A stretch of DNA of 64,000 bases from Turnera subulata (lineage: Eukaryota; Streptophyta; Magnoliopsida; Malpighiales; Passifloraceae): assembly GCA_028386065.3 (NCBI GenBank), contig JAKUCV010000331.1, positions 163,400 to 227,399 on the forward strand. Direction: 5' to 3'. Below, one piece after another: positions 47,912 through 60,550 of this stretch (positions within the stretch are counted from its first letter, which is position 1; each line of letters opens with the position of its first letter). The notes under the pieces were generated by a model. The model was given only the letters and a program-made list of their open reading frames with translations. It had not been told where the DNA came from and ran no database searches. Made by a program: the position numbers and the translations under genes.

Positions 47912-48794
47912 TGTTGACCAAAAATTAGGTCAATCACCTCTTGATGTTAAAGTGTGATTAACCATGTTGATTATCTGGTTTTGATGACTAACAAATTACA
48001 AGTGTGTTGCTAATTTTGCTTATGTTGATTTTCGCTTACAGGAAAATTATGGTTTCTTCCGATACCATATCTTGGACACAAGACATATGGTTTTTGTTGC
48101 AACCATATCTGCGAGCTGTCACTTTCAACCTTTTGTGCAAGTTGCGTGTGGTCCTCCAAGTAATTAAAACCCACTTCCAACGGTTTGAATTGGTAAACAA
48201 GTAAGAGGGAAGACTTTGTGGAAGTGCAGAAGATGTTTCTACCTAACTTCCACTCAACTCCAAAAGGTGGTCCAAACTTTCCAGAATTTGTAATACTTTG
48301 CAACCAAAGAGTTGACATGCATAACGGCATCAAACTGAAGCTTTTATTGAACTGAAGTCAACTGGAGTACAAGGAGCCATTGCAGGAGTTTATCCCCAAC
48401 ACTCAAATTCTATAAAGAGGGACGTTTACACCTCTGGAAGACCATCCCAGCTATTGAGCAAAATCTGAGTGTATACTTGAGCTAAAAGATTTGGTATTTG
48501 ATCTGTTTTTTTTGCTTACAGTGCAAATTTGTTTCAAGGGGCAATTTGTAAGCAAGGCTTGGTTTAGATTTACTGGGTACTCAAGTCTAGGATTAGATTT
48601 GAGGGTAGGTTAGAGCTTAGTTTGTGAAAAGCTTGTAAAGGTTTGAGCTTAGCCTAGAAAAGCTTGTGATTGTAAAGGTTAAGGTTAAACCGGAAAAAAC
48701 CTAAGGATAGTGAGAGTTTAAAATCCTAAAGGAGGGTCCTTTAGGTAGTGGAGGTACTTGGTGAGGGGAAAGCACTCTAAAATCACCTGTGACC

Positions 48795-51700
48795 TGAAAC
48801 GCCCGTGTCCCAATTTATTAATATAAAATAGAATTTAAATATAAAATGACTAAATTGCCCTTATCATTCCCGGGACACGAAAATCAACAACATGATCAAC
48901 ATTTAATCAAATAATAAATAATCCAATGGAATCAAGTACGCAGCGAAAGACAAAAATTACATAGCAACATGCATGCAAAGAACCCTATGGATCCGACCCG
49001 AGGAGGAGAGCACCGCCACCTGCTGATATGCACCATCGCTCAATGAGCAGTTAACCTGAAAAAGACTGTAAGGGGGTGAGACCAACCAGTATCTCACCGC
49101 AAACAAATAAACCAAAGTATACAATACAAATCAACTACAGATACTGGCATCAGGCAGTAGCAATCATGGTGCACAAACAAGTCACAATGCATATCACAAG
49201 TCATCAACAGACTTCAAACCATCACTTGTCTTTTATCATCTTATTATAGTTATACTTTATTGTTTTTAGAGTTTTAACATTTTATTAGGGCCCTCTACTG
49301 TGTGCGTCGAGCTCGGTCCCGTCTCATGAGACAACCAGGGCATAAGCCCAATATAATCAGGGCAAGGCCCAAAACAATCAGTGAGAGAGAGAGATAGACA
49401 GAGAGAAAGAGGGAGGTAGAAAGGGGGAGATAGAAAGAGGGAGGTAGAACCGATCATCTCAGAACCATATGCTAAACCACATATACCATGCTATCCCGCA
49501 TGAATCTCGAGGGGTATCACTTCCCGCTCGAACCAACCGGTCAACAGCCCCACAGTAGAATTATTATAGTATGTTATTCTCAATTATGCTTAAAGAGTTG
49601 TGCCATACGTTATGATCAAACAGGATTGTGTGGTTTTAATATCTTATCCTCAAGTCCGGGCCTTCAGCCCTCAAGTCAACACACAAACCACAAACTCATA
49701 TATCATTTCTTAATCATAACATCATATCATGCTCAACTAGCATACCATATCATATAGGCTCACAGTTCACATAATTAGGCACTCGACAACAAAGATATCA
49801 TCATCATGATACACCGTGCAATAACAACATCAACACAACAGGCATACACACATACAGCTTTAAATGCCAAACAAATGTTATCACTTAATGAACCACAACA
49901 AATCACCGAGTATTGTAGGCAGTAATGCATACAAGGGTTTATATGTCCTCACCTTGGCCACAATAATCGCCTCGGAAGCCAAAGCCTTAACCCGCCTCAA
50001 CATTCCTATGTCCATAACGTCCTACGAATATACACCTCATATAAGATGCTTACTCATCGCAAATAAATAAATGCATGCCAATGTATGATCTTGAGTTTAT
50101 CCCGTAGCCTAAGGCTCGTTACTAAACCATCAAGGTCTAAGCCCAAATGTAATCCTTAAACTCCATAATTCCATATTTAACTTAAATCCATATTATAGTT
50201 GTTGGGCCTAAGCCCATATAAACTTAATCAAACCTTATCGAGCCTAAAGCCCATCTTAAATACAAGCCATTGGGCCTAAAGCCCGTCTCATTAGTCATTG
50301 GGCCTAAAAGCCCATATAAAATTAATATGACACTAATTGGGCCTAAGCCCGGCCCATCCTCATAATCACATTAACCAAACTCCCGAGCCCAAACATTTTC
50401 CGGCCTAAAGATACTATGTGCGTCGGACATAAACCGGCCACACCACCCAACTCTCCAAACTCGGTTTCCACTAAGTCCATTTTATTTTAATACACAAACT
50501 ACATGCATTTACAGTACATAACTTTGTACAAAAACTGAACACACGTCAAACCGAGAATTACCGTGTAATGCCGGCTAAGAATTCTACCGTGTCCGAGCTT
50601 CGTCGGGAAAATACCCAAACCATGCCGGATTCCGGTCAACCTCGCCGGAACAGTACCTCGGCACACCGGAGAAAGGTAGCAGCAACCAAGAAAAGAACCC
50701 ACGACAAGCTGTCAAGCCCGAACCTCAAATCCATCATTCAATCCAAGAAAAACCAACCCACAGAACATCAATTACCGAAACAAGAAATGAATTGAGGGAT
50801 TGAATCCTTACTCGAAAAACAAAACCCAAATGCTGAAATGGATCTACAAACCACACGCAGCCTCACTGCTCAGAACATATACCCGCAGCGGTCAGAACCC
50901 GGATTTGACAAAGACGACCAGAAACCCACAAGTCGATGAACTCCCAAACCTGAGAGCAGCTCGCCAACATCCATGCACCCAGCCGCCAGCACCACCTTGC
51001 TACCGACCCGTAGTAGCACCACTCGACACCACCAACAACTCCACCAGCAACCCCGGTCAACACAGTCACGAACCAAAACGAGTTGCCATCAACGATAAAC
51101 TCAAAACCGGAGATAAAAAGAAAACAAAAAGAGAAGAAAGGAGAGGGCGACATTTACCCGTCATACACGCACAAACGTCGCTGCCGTCCTCCACGAGCTC
51201 ACCACTACCGGTCATCATAGACCCGACCGCCGTCCACAGAACAAGAGCACAATGCAGAACTCATCGCCGTTCACGGCGGCAGTGACAACAACCCCGTCGT
51301 GAATCGTCACATGGCGCCGTCGCCTCGCACAAGCCCAAGCTTGCTCCTGCAAACAATGCCGGCAACGACGTGAAGGTGGAGGAACTCGACGACCCTCGAC
51401 GGCGGAGCAAGGAGCAGCGAGGGAGCAACCTCGTCGCCTCCCCGGTTCCAAGAACAGGTACCTGTCGCGCGACGACTCTCCCTGGCCCGTCTTCCTCCCC
51501 TTGATGCTGTAACAGCGACGTGAGTACAGCGTCGGCAGCAGATCGAAGAGGAAGAGGATAGATGTTGGTGGCGGCGTGAGTGAGGGTGAATCAGGGAGAG
51601 AGTGAGAGAGAGAGAAGTTGAGAAAGAGGGGGAGCGGGGTGAGCCGTCGGGGAAGAGAGGAAAGAAAAGAAAAGAGAGGAGAGAAAGAGAGAGGAAGAGA

Positions 51701-52084
51701 TGGATTATAAACCCCAAGCTAACCCTAAAGCCAGGCTAGCTCTCGAAACAGCATCGTCTCGCCCTCCTTAAGTCGCAGGTCAACGCGCCCATCCCCTTGG
51801 TCAAACGCAACCCTTTTGTTCTTTACCTTTCCCCGAAACTACGTAGTTTCGGACCAAACTACATCAAGATTTGTGTTTCACTCCGAAACACAATAAAATT
51901 TCAAAAGAACTCGATAAAAGTAATAATTCCAACTTAAAACTAAGATTTCTAAGGAAAATAAATTACAAATATAAATTTTCTTGATAAAAAATCCCAGAAA
52001 TTCTATAAGGGTAGAATTAGAAATAAAATTTCGAAAATTCCAAAAATTTCGTAATAATCAATTAACAAAAATCGGGGCGTTACA
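48795..52084 (-). repeat. LARD-2 3' LTR (3290 bp)
   Basis: Minus strand TGTAACGCCCCGA.. to ..GGGACACGGGCGTTTCA. Contains repeated near-palindromic GGGCCTAAGCCC motifs (50200-50350) and a GAGAGA/TCTCTC purine-rich block (51590-51700). Open frames inside are low-complexity or unconserved. Confidence 0.88.
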
Positions 52085-53542
52085 GTTCTACTCCACTTAA
52101 CAAAAATTTCGTCCTCGAAATTTACAGAACAAGTCAAGCAGTCAAGTGCTTAACTGACACAAACAAGTGTCACCCAGTATCAAAATACCATTGGCCAAAA
52201 CTACCAAGTAGAACCATCATGACCATCAATCACATAAGTTTATCTTTTCGAAGCAAGAACTCCGATATACCAAGTCCATCATCGACTTTAGCCAACATGA
52301 TCAAAATAGCATAAGATCAAAGCACTAACCCAAGAGTCTTATCCAATCATCATCAACATTATTAATATCAAAATCCATAAACAATTTCATTTATCCCCAC
52401 TCAACTAAATATATCCAATCTTTTAATCCATTAAGCATATACTCAGATAACCGAACTCTAAATTGTTACCTAAATAACAAGATCATCACTCCCACCGTGA
52501 ATACTTCAGGACCAAAAATCCATAATCTATTTAATGTTCCGAACCTCAAAGTATTTCCTTTACCATACACCAATAATGCCAACATAATATAATTTCCGGA
52601 ACATACCTTAAGAACTAGAACTCGATCACTACCGAAGTATCACAATTAAAATTCTATACCCTAGATTCCTCCAGACTCAAACATCATTGCATAACTCATA
52701 CTTATAAGTCTATCGCCCAAGTCATTCCTAGCACGAACACCAAAATTTCTTTGATAAGGAACTTACAACATCATTGTATCTCTCATCACATAATTAATAA
52801 CTTAGCAATTGAATCACAATACCCAAGATCACCTCAAAATCAAACCTCAATGTAAACATACTCCTAGCATCCTCATCTAACACATGAACTATAACTTCAG
52901 CCATCATTCATGATCAAAATCTTCTTATCACAATCACCATTAATATCCCTAAACTCACCAAATTAATTGCCTCAAGTATCTTTAGAAGATATTTCCCCAA
53001 ATACATCATTAAATCATCCTTAGATTAATTCAAGAAATTATCATTTCGAACCCCAAACAAGATTTAATCCATAAGATAATTTCACAAGTAACTTCAAATC
53101 CTCAAATTTATATAATCAGACCACACATAACAGGATCACCAAGATCAACAAAATCACAAGAATCATACCAGATCATCTCTTGATAGATATAACATCCAAA
53201 AACAAATTGATGGTTCTTACTTGTATTGGCCAGATCCACACAGAAAAAGGACACAAGCAAAGAGTCAAGAGTCTGCACCGACTCTGACAAAACAGTGGAT
53301 ATTCCACAAAATTAACTTTGCTACAGCCAAAGCTGTAAGGATAAACATGTCGTTCAACAACAATACCGGGTCACTCCGACCCCTAGCAGGTGCGTGTCCT
53401 CCACCAGATCCATAGTACGACACACTATATGAATGCATATGACAATGCAACAAACAATACAAATAGGAGCAGACATATACATAGAGGATCACAAAACACC
53501 TCAGAACATCCCCAAGGATCTACGGCCGGCTCCGCTACCAAC
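52085..53542 (-). mobile_element. LARD-2 internal domain (non-coding)
   Basis: AT-rich, with many stops in all frames. The minus-strand 5' end has a primer binding site. An ATG at 53413 opens a short frame beginning MDLVED that resembles the MDPVEG Gag start of the Gypsy-1 family and soon stops. The 3' end keeps the GAGGACGAAATT-type stretch next to the polypurine tract, as in LARD-1 and Gypsy-1. Confidence 0.75.
53529..53540 (-). other. LARD-2 primer binding site
   Basis: Minus strand TGGTAGCGGAGC, two bases after the LTR end ..CGTTTCA. Confidence 0.75.
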
Positions 53543-56500
53543 TGAAACGCCCGTGTCCCAATTTATTAATATAAAATAGAATTTAAATATAAAATGACTA
53601 AATTGCCCTTATCTTTCCCGGGACACGAAAATCAACAACATGATCAACATTTAATCAAATAATAAATAATACAATGGAATCAAGTACGCAGCGGAAGACA
53701 AAAATTACATAGCAACATGCATGCAAAGAACCCTATGGATCCGACCCGAGGAGGAGAGCACCGCCACCTGCTGATATGCACCTCCGCTCAATGAGCAGTT
53801 AACCTGAAAAAGACTGTGAGGGGGTGAGACCAACCACTGTCTCACCGCAAACAAATAAACCAAAGTATACAAATACAAATCAACTACAGATACTGTCATC
53901 AGGCAGTAGCAATCATGGTGCACAAACAAGTCACAATGCATATCACAAGTCATCAACAGACTTCAAACCATCACTTGTCTTTTATCATCTTATTATAGTT
54001 ATACTTTATTGTTTTTAGAGTTTTAACATTTCATTAGGGCCCTCTACTGTGTGCGTCGAGCTCGGTCCCGTCTCATGAGACAACCAGGGCATAAGCCCAA
54101 TATAATCAGGGCAAGGCCCAATACAATCAGTGAGAAAGAGAGATAGACAGAGAGAAAGAGGGAGGTAGAAAGGGGGAGATAGAAAGAGAGAGGTAGAACC
54201 GGTCATTTCAGACCCATATGCTAAACCGCATATACCATGCTATCCCGCATGAATCCCGAGGGGTATCACTTCCCGTTCGAATCAACCGGTCAACAGCCCC
54301 ACAGTAGAATTATTATAGTTTGTTATTCTCAATTATGCTTAAAGTGTTGTGCCATACGCTATGATCAAACAGGATTGTGTGGTTTTAATATCTTATCCTC
54401 AAGTCCGGGCCTTCAGCCCTCAAGTCACCACACAAACCACAAAGTCATATATCATTTCTTAATCAAAACATCATATCATGCTCAACTAGCATACCATATC
54501 ATATAGGCTCACAGTTCACATAATTAGGCACTCAACTACAAAGATATCATCATCATGATACACCGTGCAACAACAACATCAACACAACAGGCATACACAC
54601 ATACAGCTTTAAATGCCAAACAAATGTTATCACTTAATAAACCACAACAAATCACCGAGTGTTGTAGGCAGTAATGCATACAAGGGTTTATATGTCCTCA
54701 CCTTGGCCACAATAATCGCCTCGGAAGCCAAAGCCTTAACCCGCCTCAACATTCCTATATCCATAACGTCCTACGAATATACACCTCATATAAGATGCTT
54801 ACTCATCGCAAATAAATAAATGCATGCCAATGTATGATCTTGAGTTTATCCCGTAGCCTAAGGCCCGTTACTAAACCATCAAGGTCTAAGCCCAAATGTA
54901 ATCCTTAAACTCCATAATTCCATATTTAACTTAAATCCATATTATAGTTGTTGGGCCTAAGCCCATATAAACTTAATCAAACCTTATCGAGCCTAAAGCC
55001 CATCTCAAATACAAGCCATTGGGCCTAAAGCCCGTCTCATTAGTCATTGGGCCTAAAAGCCCATATAAAATTAATATGACACTAATTGGGCCTAAGCCCG
55101 GCCCATCCTCATAATCACATTAACCGAAATCCCGAGCCCAAACATTTTCCGGCCTAAAGATACTATGTGCGTCGGACATAAACCGGCCACGCCACCCAAC
55201 TCTCCAAACTCGGTTTCCATTAAGTCCATTTTATTTTAATACACAAACTACATGCATTTACAGTACATAACTTTGTACAAAAACTGAACACACGTCAAAC
55301 CGAGAATTACCGTGTAATGCCGGCTAAGAATTCTACCGTGTCCGAGCTTCGTCGTAAAAATACCCAAACCACGCCGGATTACGGTCAACCTCGCTGGAAC
55401 AGTACCCCGACACACCGGAGAAAGGCAGCAGCAACCAAGAAAAGAACCCACGACAAGCTGTCAATCCCGAACCTCAAATCCATCATTCAATCCAAGAAAA
55501 ACAACCCACAGAACATCAATTATCGAAACAAGAAATGAATTGAGGGATTGAATCCTTACTCGGAAAAGAAAACCTAAATGCTGAAATGGATCTACACACC
55601 ACACGCAGCCTCACTGCTCGGAACATAAACCCGCAATGGCCAGAACCCGAATTCGACAAAGACGACCAGAAACCCACAAGTCGATGAACTCCCAAACCTG
55701 AGAGCAGCTCGCCAACATCCACGCACCCAGCAGCCAGCACCACCTTACTGCCGACCCACAGTCGCACCACACGACACCACCAACAACTCCACCAGCAACC
55801 CCGATCAACATAGTCACGAACCAAAACGAGTTGCCATCAACAATAAACTCAAAACCGGAGATAAAAAAAAAACAAAAAGAGAAGAGAGGAGAGGGCGGCA
55901 TTTACCCGTTATATACGCACAAACGCCGCTGCCGTCCACCACGAGCTCACCACTTCCAGTTATCATAGACCCGACCACCGTTCACAAAATAAGAGCACAA
56001 TGCAAAACTCGTCGTCGTTCACGGCGGCAGTGACAACAACCCCGTATCGAACTGTCACATGGCGCCGTCGCCTCGCACAAGCCCCAACTTGCTCCTGCAA
56101 ACAATGGCGGCAACAACGTGAAGGTGGAGGAACTCGACGACCCTCGACGGCGGAGCAAGGAGCAGCGAGGGAGCAACCTCGTTGCCTCTCCTGGTCCAAG
56201 AACAGGTACCCGTCGCGCGACGACTCTCCCTGGCCCGTCTTCCTCCCCTTGATGCTGTAGCGGCGACGTGAGTGCAGCGTTAGCAGCAGATCGAAGAGGA
56301 AGAGGATAGATGTTGGTGGCGGCGTGAGTGAGGGTGAATCAGAGAGAGAGTGAGAGAGAGAGAAGTTGAGAAAGAGGGGGAGCGGGGTGAGCCATCGAGG
56401 AAGAGAGGAAAGAAAAGAAAAGAGAGGAGAAAGAGAGAGAGAAAGAGATGGATTATAAACCCCAAGCTAACCCTAAAGCCCGGCCAGCTCTCCAAACAGC

Positions 56501-56855
56501 ATCGTTTTGGTCATCAAAACGGCGTCGTTTCGCCCTCCTCAAGTCGCAGGTCAACGCGCCCATCCCCTTGGTCAAACGCAACCCTTTTGTTCTTTACCTT
56601 TCCCCGAAACTACGTAGTTTCGGACCAAACTACATAAAGATTTGTGTTTCACTCCGAAACACAGTAAAATTCCAAAAGAACTCGATAAAAGTAATAATTC
56701 CAACTTAAAACTAAGAATTCCAAGGACAATAATTTACAAATATAATTTTTCTCAATAAAAAATCCCGGAAATTCTATAAGGGTAGAATTAGAAATAAAAT
56801 TTTGAAAATTCCATAAATTCCGTAAAAATTAATTAACGAAAATCGGGGCATTACA
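53543..56855 (-). repeat. LARD-2 5' LTR (3313 bp)
   Basis: Direct copy of 48795-52084 with few substitutions and small indels. It keeps ~23 extra bases near 56510 (CGTTTTGGTCATCAAAACGG) that are lacking at the matching place in the other LTR. Confidence 0.88.
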
Positions 56856-57010
56856 TGTCCATTCTCTCTTACTCTCCTCACTCGCATTCTTGCTCTATAT
56901 ACTCGCTAAGTGCTCGAAAGATTTGGTATCACAGAAACCAAATCTTTCCGCAAGATGTGGAATCGTAAAAACCATTCTCACTATCGGAAAAAGTTTTAAA
57001 GCCTAATTCA

Positions 57011-57012
<2 letters not shown>

Positions 57013-57056
<44 letters not shown>
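57013..57056. repeat. Poly(C) homopolymer, 44 bases
   Basis: An unbroken C run near the end of the Copia-C 5' LTR. The same place in the 3' LTR (about 60150-60165) is a short mixed C/T stretch, and in Copia-A a G7-type run. Either real slippage expansion or an assembly/sequencing artefact. Confidence 0.9.
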
Positions 57057-57058
<2 letters not shown>

Positions 57059-57281
57059 TCTCTGGAACTTTTGGGCCTACAATTTCCCCAAATCTAATCC
57101 TAGATTTGAGATCCCAGCAAGACTACACTAAAGCTGCGTTTGTCAGTTGGGACGGGACAGGACTAGATGGAATTGGACTGTACTGGACTAGACTGCACTG
57201 GACAATTGTGCTGTTCTTAACTACGTTTGGTATGATGTACACTGAATGGGACTATTGTGCTAAATTATGTTTGCCTTCCTA

Positions 57282-57490
57282 TCACAAACGGAACCCAAAA
57301 ATGCAAAAAGAGGAAATCGTTGACGAAAATTGGGTCATGGCTATGCAAGAAAAGCTAAACTGACTCAAATGAAGTTATCTCTAGATGTGTGAATCAACCT
57401 GATGACCTCTTTTCAAAGCCACTCAAGGAGGATCATTTCATCAAAATCAGGCTTGAACTTCGAATCTTCCTTTGCCTTATTTTTCTATGC
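57282..57490 (+). pseudogene. Copia-C pol scraps: RT start joined to RNase H end
   Basis: 57282-57362 reads EEIVDENWVMAMQEKLN, the conserved start of copia reverse transcriptase. After an immediate stop and frame change, 57384-57450 reads QPDDLFSKPLKEDHF, the conserved end of the copia RNase H region. Everything between is deleted. Confidence 0.8.
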
Positions 57491-57839
57491 TTATCTGGTT
57501 GTTGCATAAACCATACTTTCATATTTATTTTCTGTTCATGCATATTCATACATTAGTATAGAGCAATCATAACACTCACACACAAACACTAAGCATATTA
57601 GCAGAAGAAGACATGTTCAAGAGGAATTTATGTCATCAGAAAGGCAAAAAGGCAAAAGTGGAGAAAATCTGGTTTTTGGAGAAACCATCTATACAAATTT
57701 TGCAATTATCAGGAAAGAAGTTCTGGTTCTTGGAAAAACCATTTAACAGTGACAATACGGTTAATGTTCAATGATTATTGAAAAAGAAAATGGTTTGTTT
57801 TCTGAATTGTTGGCGGATAAAACTATACCATTTTAGGAT

Positions 57840-58610
57840 TAGGAAAAGGATATGTGAGCTGAGTAGGTGAAAGTTGCCTTTAAAATGCAGAAGTTGTAAG
57901 ATCTGGTTGCTGGAGAAACTAGAGACTTGGCTAAAGAAGCAAGAGGTGTTGAGAAATCGAAGAAACGAGTCAAAACCGAAGAAGACAAAGATATTGATGG
58001 TTCTGAGAAAACCATCAGTGAGGAGAATGAAGATGCCGAAGATGAACATGCTGATGATGAAGAGGAGCAAAGTCATGGTCTCCTAATCTTGCATAGAGGT
58101 TTGGTTTGGTACCAACCAAATCTGATTTTCCCATTTGCACCGATTCTATTGATTAAAATGGGAATCAAACTAAATGCTGAGGAAGAATGTGAGATCGAAG
58201 AAGGTATTTAGTGCAAAGGATGCTTCGTATGATGATCGCACCACTCGGGTTTGATTTATGAAGAAAAATGTTCAAGCTTTGCACAAAGATTTGAACACAC
58301 TTGAAGATAATGCGATGGAGTAGCTTAATTAGAACATTTCTGCTATACCTTCAGCTTATTCTGATGAAAAAAGAAACCTCTTCAAGATCTGATGCTCCTA
58401 GATTCATGCATTGCATCTAAATTATATTATGGTTTCATATATGGTTTTGTTATATGGTTTTTTATCATGGCTTCTGTCTTTTGGATATCTTTTCTCATAT
58501 TCTGGATATTTGTGCTACTCTTTTGGATATTTACTTTTGCATTGATGATAAATATTATGTTCTTACATGCTATGCTATTTTGGTTAATATCCCTTGCTTG
58601 TTGATGCCAA
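57840..58610 (+). pseudogene. SIRE-like extra 3' region after pol, degenerate
   Basis: Downstream of the pol end the plus strand has a highly charged stretch (57930-58075, with KKRVKTEEDKDIDG and many Glu/Asp) and then a hydrophobic stretch (58392-58604). SIRE-type copia elements carry an extra open frame in this position; the reading here is broken by stops. A matching order of features is seen on the minus strand at 61700-62100 in another fragment. Assignment is inference. Confidence 0.45.
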
Positions 58611-59100
58611 AAGGGAGAGAAAATATGCATGTTGATCTTATGCAAGAAATGTGGTATTTTGGTTATAATCCTTTTTTTTTTGTTATAATCCCTTTTTGTT
58701 GTTGACAAAAGGGAGATAAATATTGTTATTTTTGCAGTATGCAGGATACTTGCTATACATGGTTTTTAACAAAACCACACTTGTGGCTGTGAATTGGTTT
58801 CTGCCAACAACCAAAATTTATGATAATGAATGTTGCGCGACTTCGTATCTGTTATTGTGCATTCAACTAATCCTTTGTGTAGAAAGTGGAAAATAAAGGG
58901 GGAGTTATATGATTGGCTCTTGTATGCCAATATACATATTCACAAGGAATGCTTTATATGTTTTTCTAAAACTTATCCTTGTCAAATTATAAAAATGATT
59001 TCAAAAGGGGGAGCAACAAAACAGGGGGAGCTTCTAAAAAATTATGAGAATATTTTTTGAATCCTTGTTATGTATAAAATCAACAAAAAATTATCATTAT

Positions 59101-59114
59101 AAAAAAAGGGGAGA
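59101..59114 (+). other. Copia-C polypurine tract
   Basis: AAAAAAAGGGGAGA directly upstream of the 3' LTR start TGTTGACC at 59116. Confidence 0.8.
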
Positions 59115-59115
59115 T

Positions 59116-60185
59116 TGTTGACCAAAAATTGGGTCAATCACTTCTTGATGCTAAAGTGTGATTAACCATATTAATTATCTGGCTTTGATGACTAACAAAT
59201 TACAAGTGTGTTGTTAGCTTTGCTTGTGTTGATTTTCGCTTACAGGAAAAATATGGTTTCTGCCGATACCATATCTTGGACACACGACATATAGTTTTTG
59301 TTGCAACCATATCTGCGAGCTGTCACTTTCAACCTTTTGTGCAAGTTGCGTGTGGTCCTCCAAGCAATTAAAACCCACTTCCAACGGTTTGAATTGGTGA
59401 ACAAGTAAGAGGGAAGACTTTATAGAAGTGCAGAAGATGTTTCCACCTAACTCCCACTCAACTCCAAAAGGTGGTCCAAACTTTTCAGATTTGGTAATAC
59501 TTTGCAACCAAGGAGTTGACATGCATAACAACACCAAACTAAAGCTTTTATTGAACTGAAGTCAACTGGAGTACAAGGAGCCGTTGCAGGAGTTTATCCC
59601 CCACACACAGATTCTATAAAGAGGGACGTTTACACCTCTGGAAGATTATCCCAGCTATTGAGCAAAATCTGAGTGTATACTTGAGCTAAAAGATTTGGTA
59701 TTTGATCTGGTTTTTTTGCTTACAGAGCGAATTTGTTTCAAGGGGCAATTTGTAAGCAAGGCTTGGTTTAGATTTGTTGGGTACTCAAGTCTAGGATTAG
59801 CTTTGAGGGTAAGTTAGAGCTTAGCTTGTGAAAAGCTTGTAAAGGTTTGAGCTTAGCCTAGAAAAGCTTGTGATTGTAAAGGTTAAGGTTGAACCGGCAA
59901 AAGCCTAAGGATAGTGAGAGTTTGAAATCCTAAAGGAGGGTCTTTGAGGTAGTGGAGGTACCTAGTGAGAGGGAACCACTCTAAAATTACCCGTGTCTAT
60001 TCTCTCTTACTCTCCTCACTCCCATTCTTGCTCTATATACTCGCTAAGTGCTCGAAAGATTTGGTATCATAGAAACCAAATCTATCTGCAAGATTTGGTA
60101 TCGCAAAAACCAAATCTCACTGTCAGAAAAAGTTTTAAAGCCTAATTCACCCCCTCCCCCCCTCTTAGGCACTTTTGGGCGTACA
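59116..60185 (+). repeat. Copia-C 3' LTR
   Basis: TGTTGACCAAAAATTGGG.. to ..TTTTGGGCGTACA. It matches the split 5' LTR and the minus-strand Copia-A LTR. Confidence 0.85.
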
Positions 60186-60550
60186 ATTTCCCCAAATCTA
60201 ATCCTAGATTTGAGATCCCAGCAAAACTACACTAAGGCTGCGTTTGCTAGTTGGGACGGGACAAGACTAGATAGAATTAGACTGCACTGGACAGTTGTGC
60301 TGCTCTTAACTACGTTTGGTATGATGTACACTGAATGGGACTATTGTGCTAAATTATGTTTGGTTAACTGTGAACTGGACGAAACAGTAAAACTATATAT
60401 GTCAATATTATCTTTGACACTGTAAAAATTGTTTCATAGTGTTTGAAATATTTCTTTGAGTAGTTTTGAGGTATATAAACCATACAACACAAAATATGGT
60501 ATATATACCTCAAAACTACTCAAAGATATATAAGCAAAACTACACTAAGT
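60186..60550. mobile_element. Flank with 16-bp direct repeat around a 297-bp hairpin-ending insertion
   Basis: 60186-60236 continues the minus-oriented copia LTR fragment of 47545-47911. GCAAAACTACACTAAG occurs at 60221-60236 and again at 60534-60549, bounding 297 bases. The last part of these forms a strong hairpin (TCTTTGAGTAGTTTTGAGG at 60453 against its complement at about 60507-60525). The first ~137 bases also occur at 57133-57273. Class unknown. Confidence 0.55.

Larger units (their letters stand above)
48795..56855 (-). mobile_element. LARD-2: non-autonomous LTR retrotransposon, 8.06 kb
   Basis: Two direct repeats (48795-52084, 3290 bp; 53543-56855, 3313 bp) flank a 1458-bp core (52085-53542). 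Ends are TGAAACGCCCG and GGCRTTACA on the plus strand. The flanks TGACC (48790-48794) and TGTCC (56856-56860) are a 5-bp target duplication with one change. The Copia-C 5' LTR reads straight across when the element is removed. On the minus strand the primer binding site is at 53540-53529, and the segment before the 3' LTR reads TTTCGAGGACGAAATTTTTG, then AAGTGGAGTAGAAC. The core has no Gag or Pol domain, so movement must have been in trans. Confidence 0.9.
47912..60185 (+). mobile_element. Copia-C: SIRE-like copia element, internally deleted, split by LARD-2
   Basis: The 5' LTR is 47912-48794 plus 56861-57081 (about 1.1 kb, TGTTGACC..CCTACA), the 3' LTR 59116-60185 (1070 bp), with the polypurine tract AAAAAAAGGGGAGA (59101-59114) before it. 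Between them only scraps of pol remain, followed by a SIRE-like 3' region. The primer binding site and gag are absent; in their place 57082-57273 repeats the sequence found after the 3' LTR. Non-functional. Confidence 0.82.
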
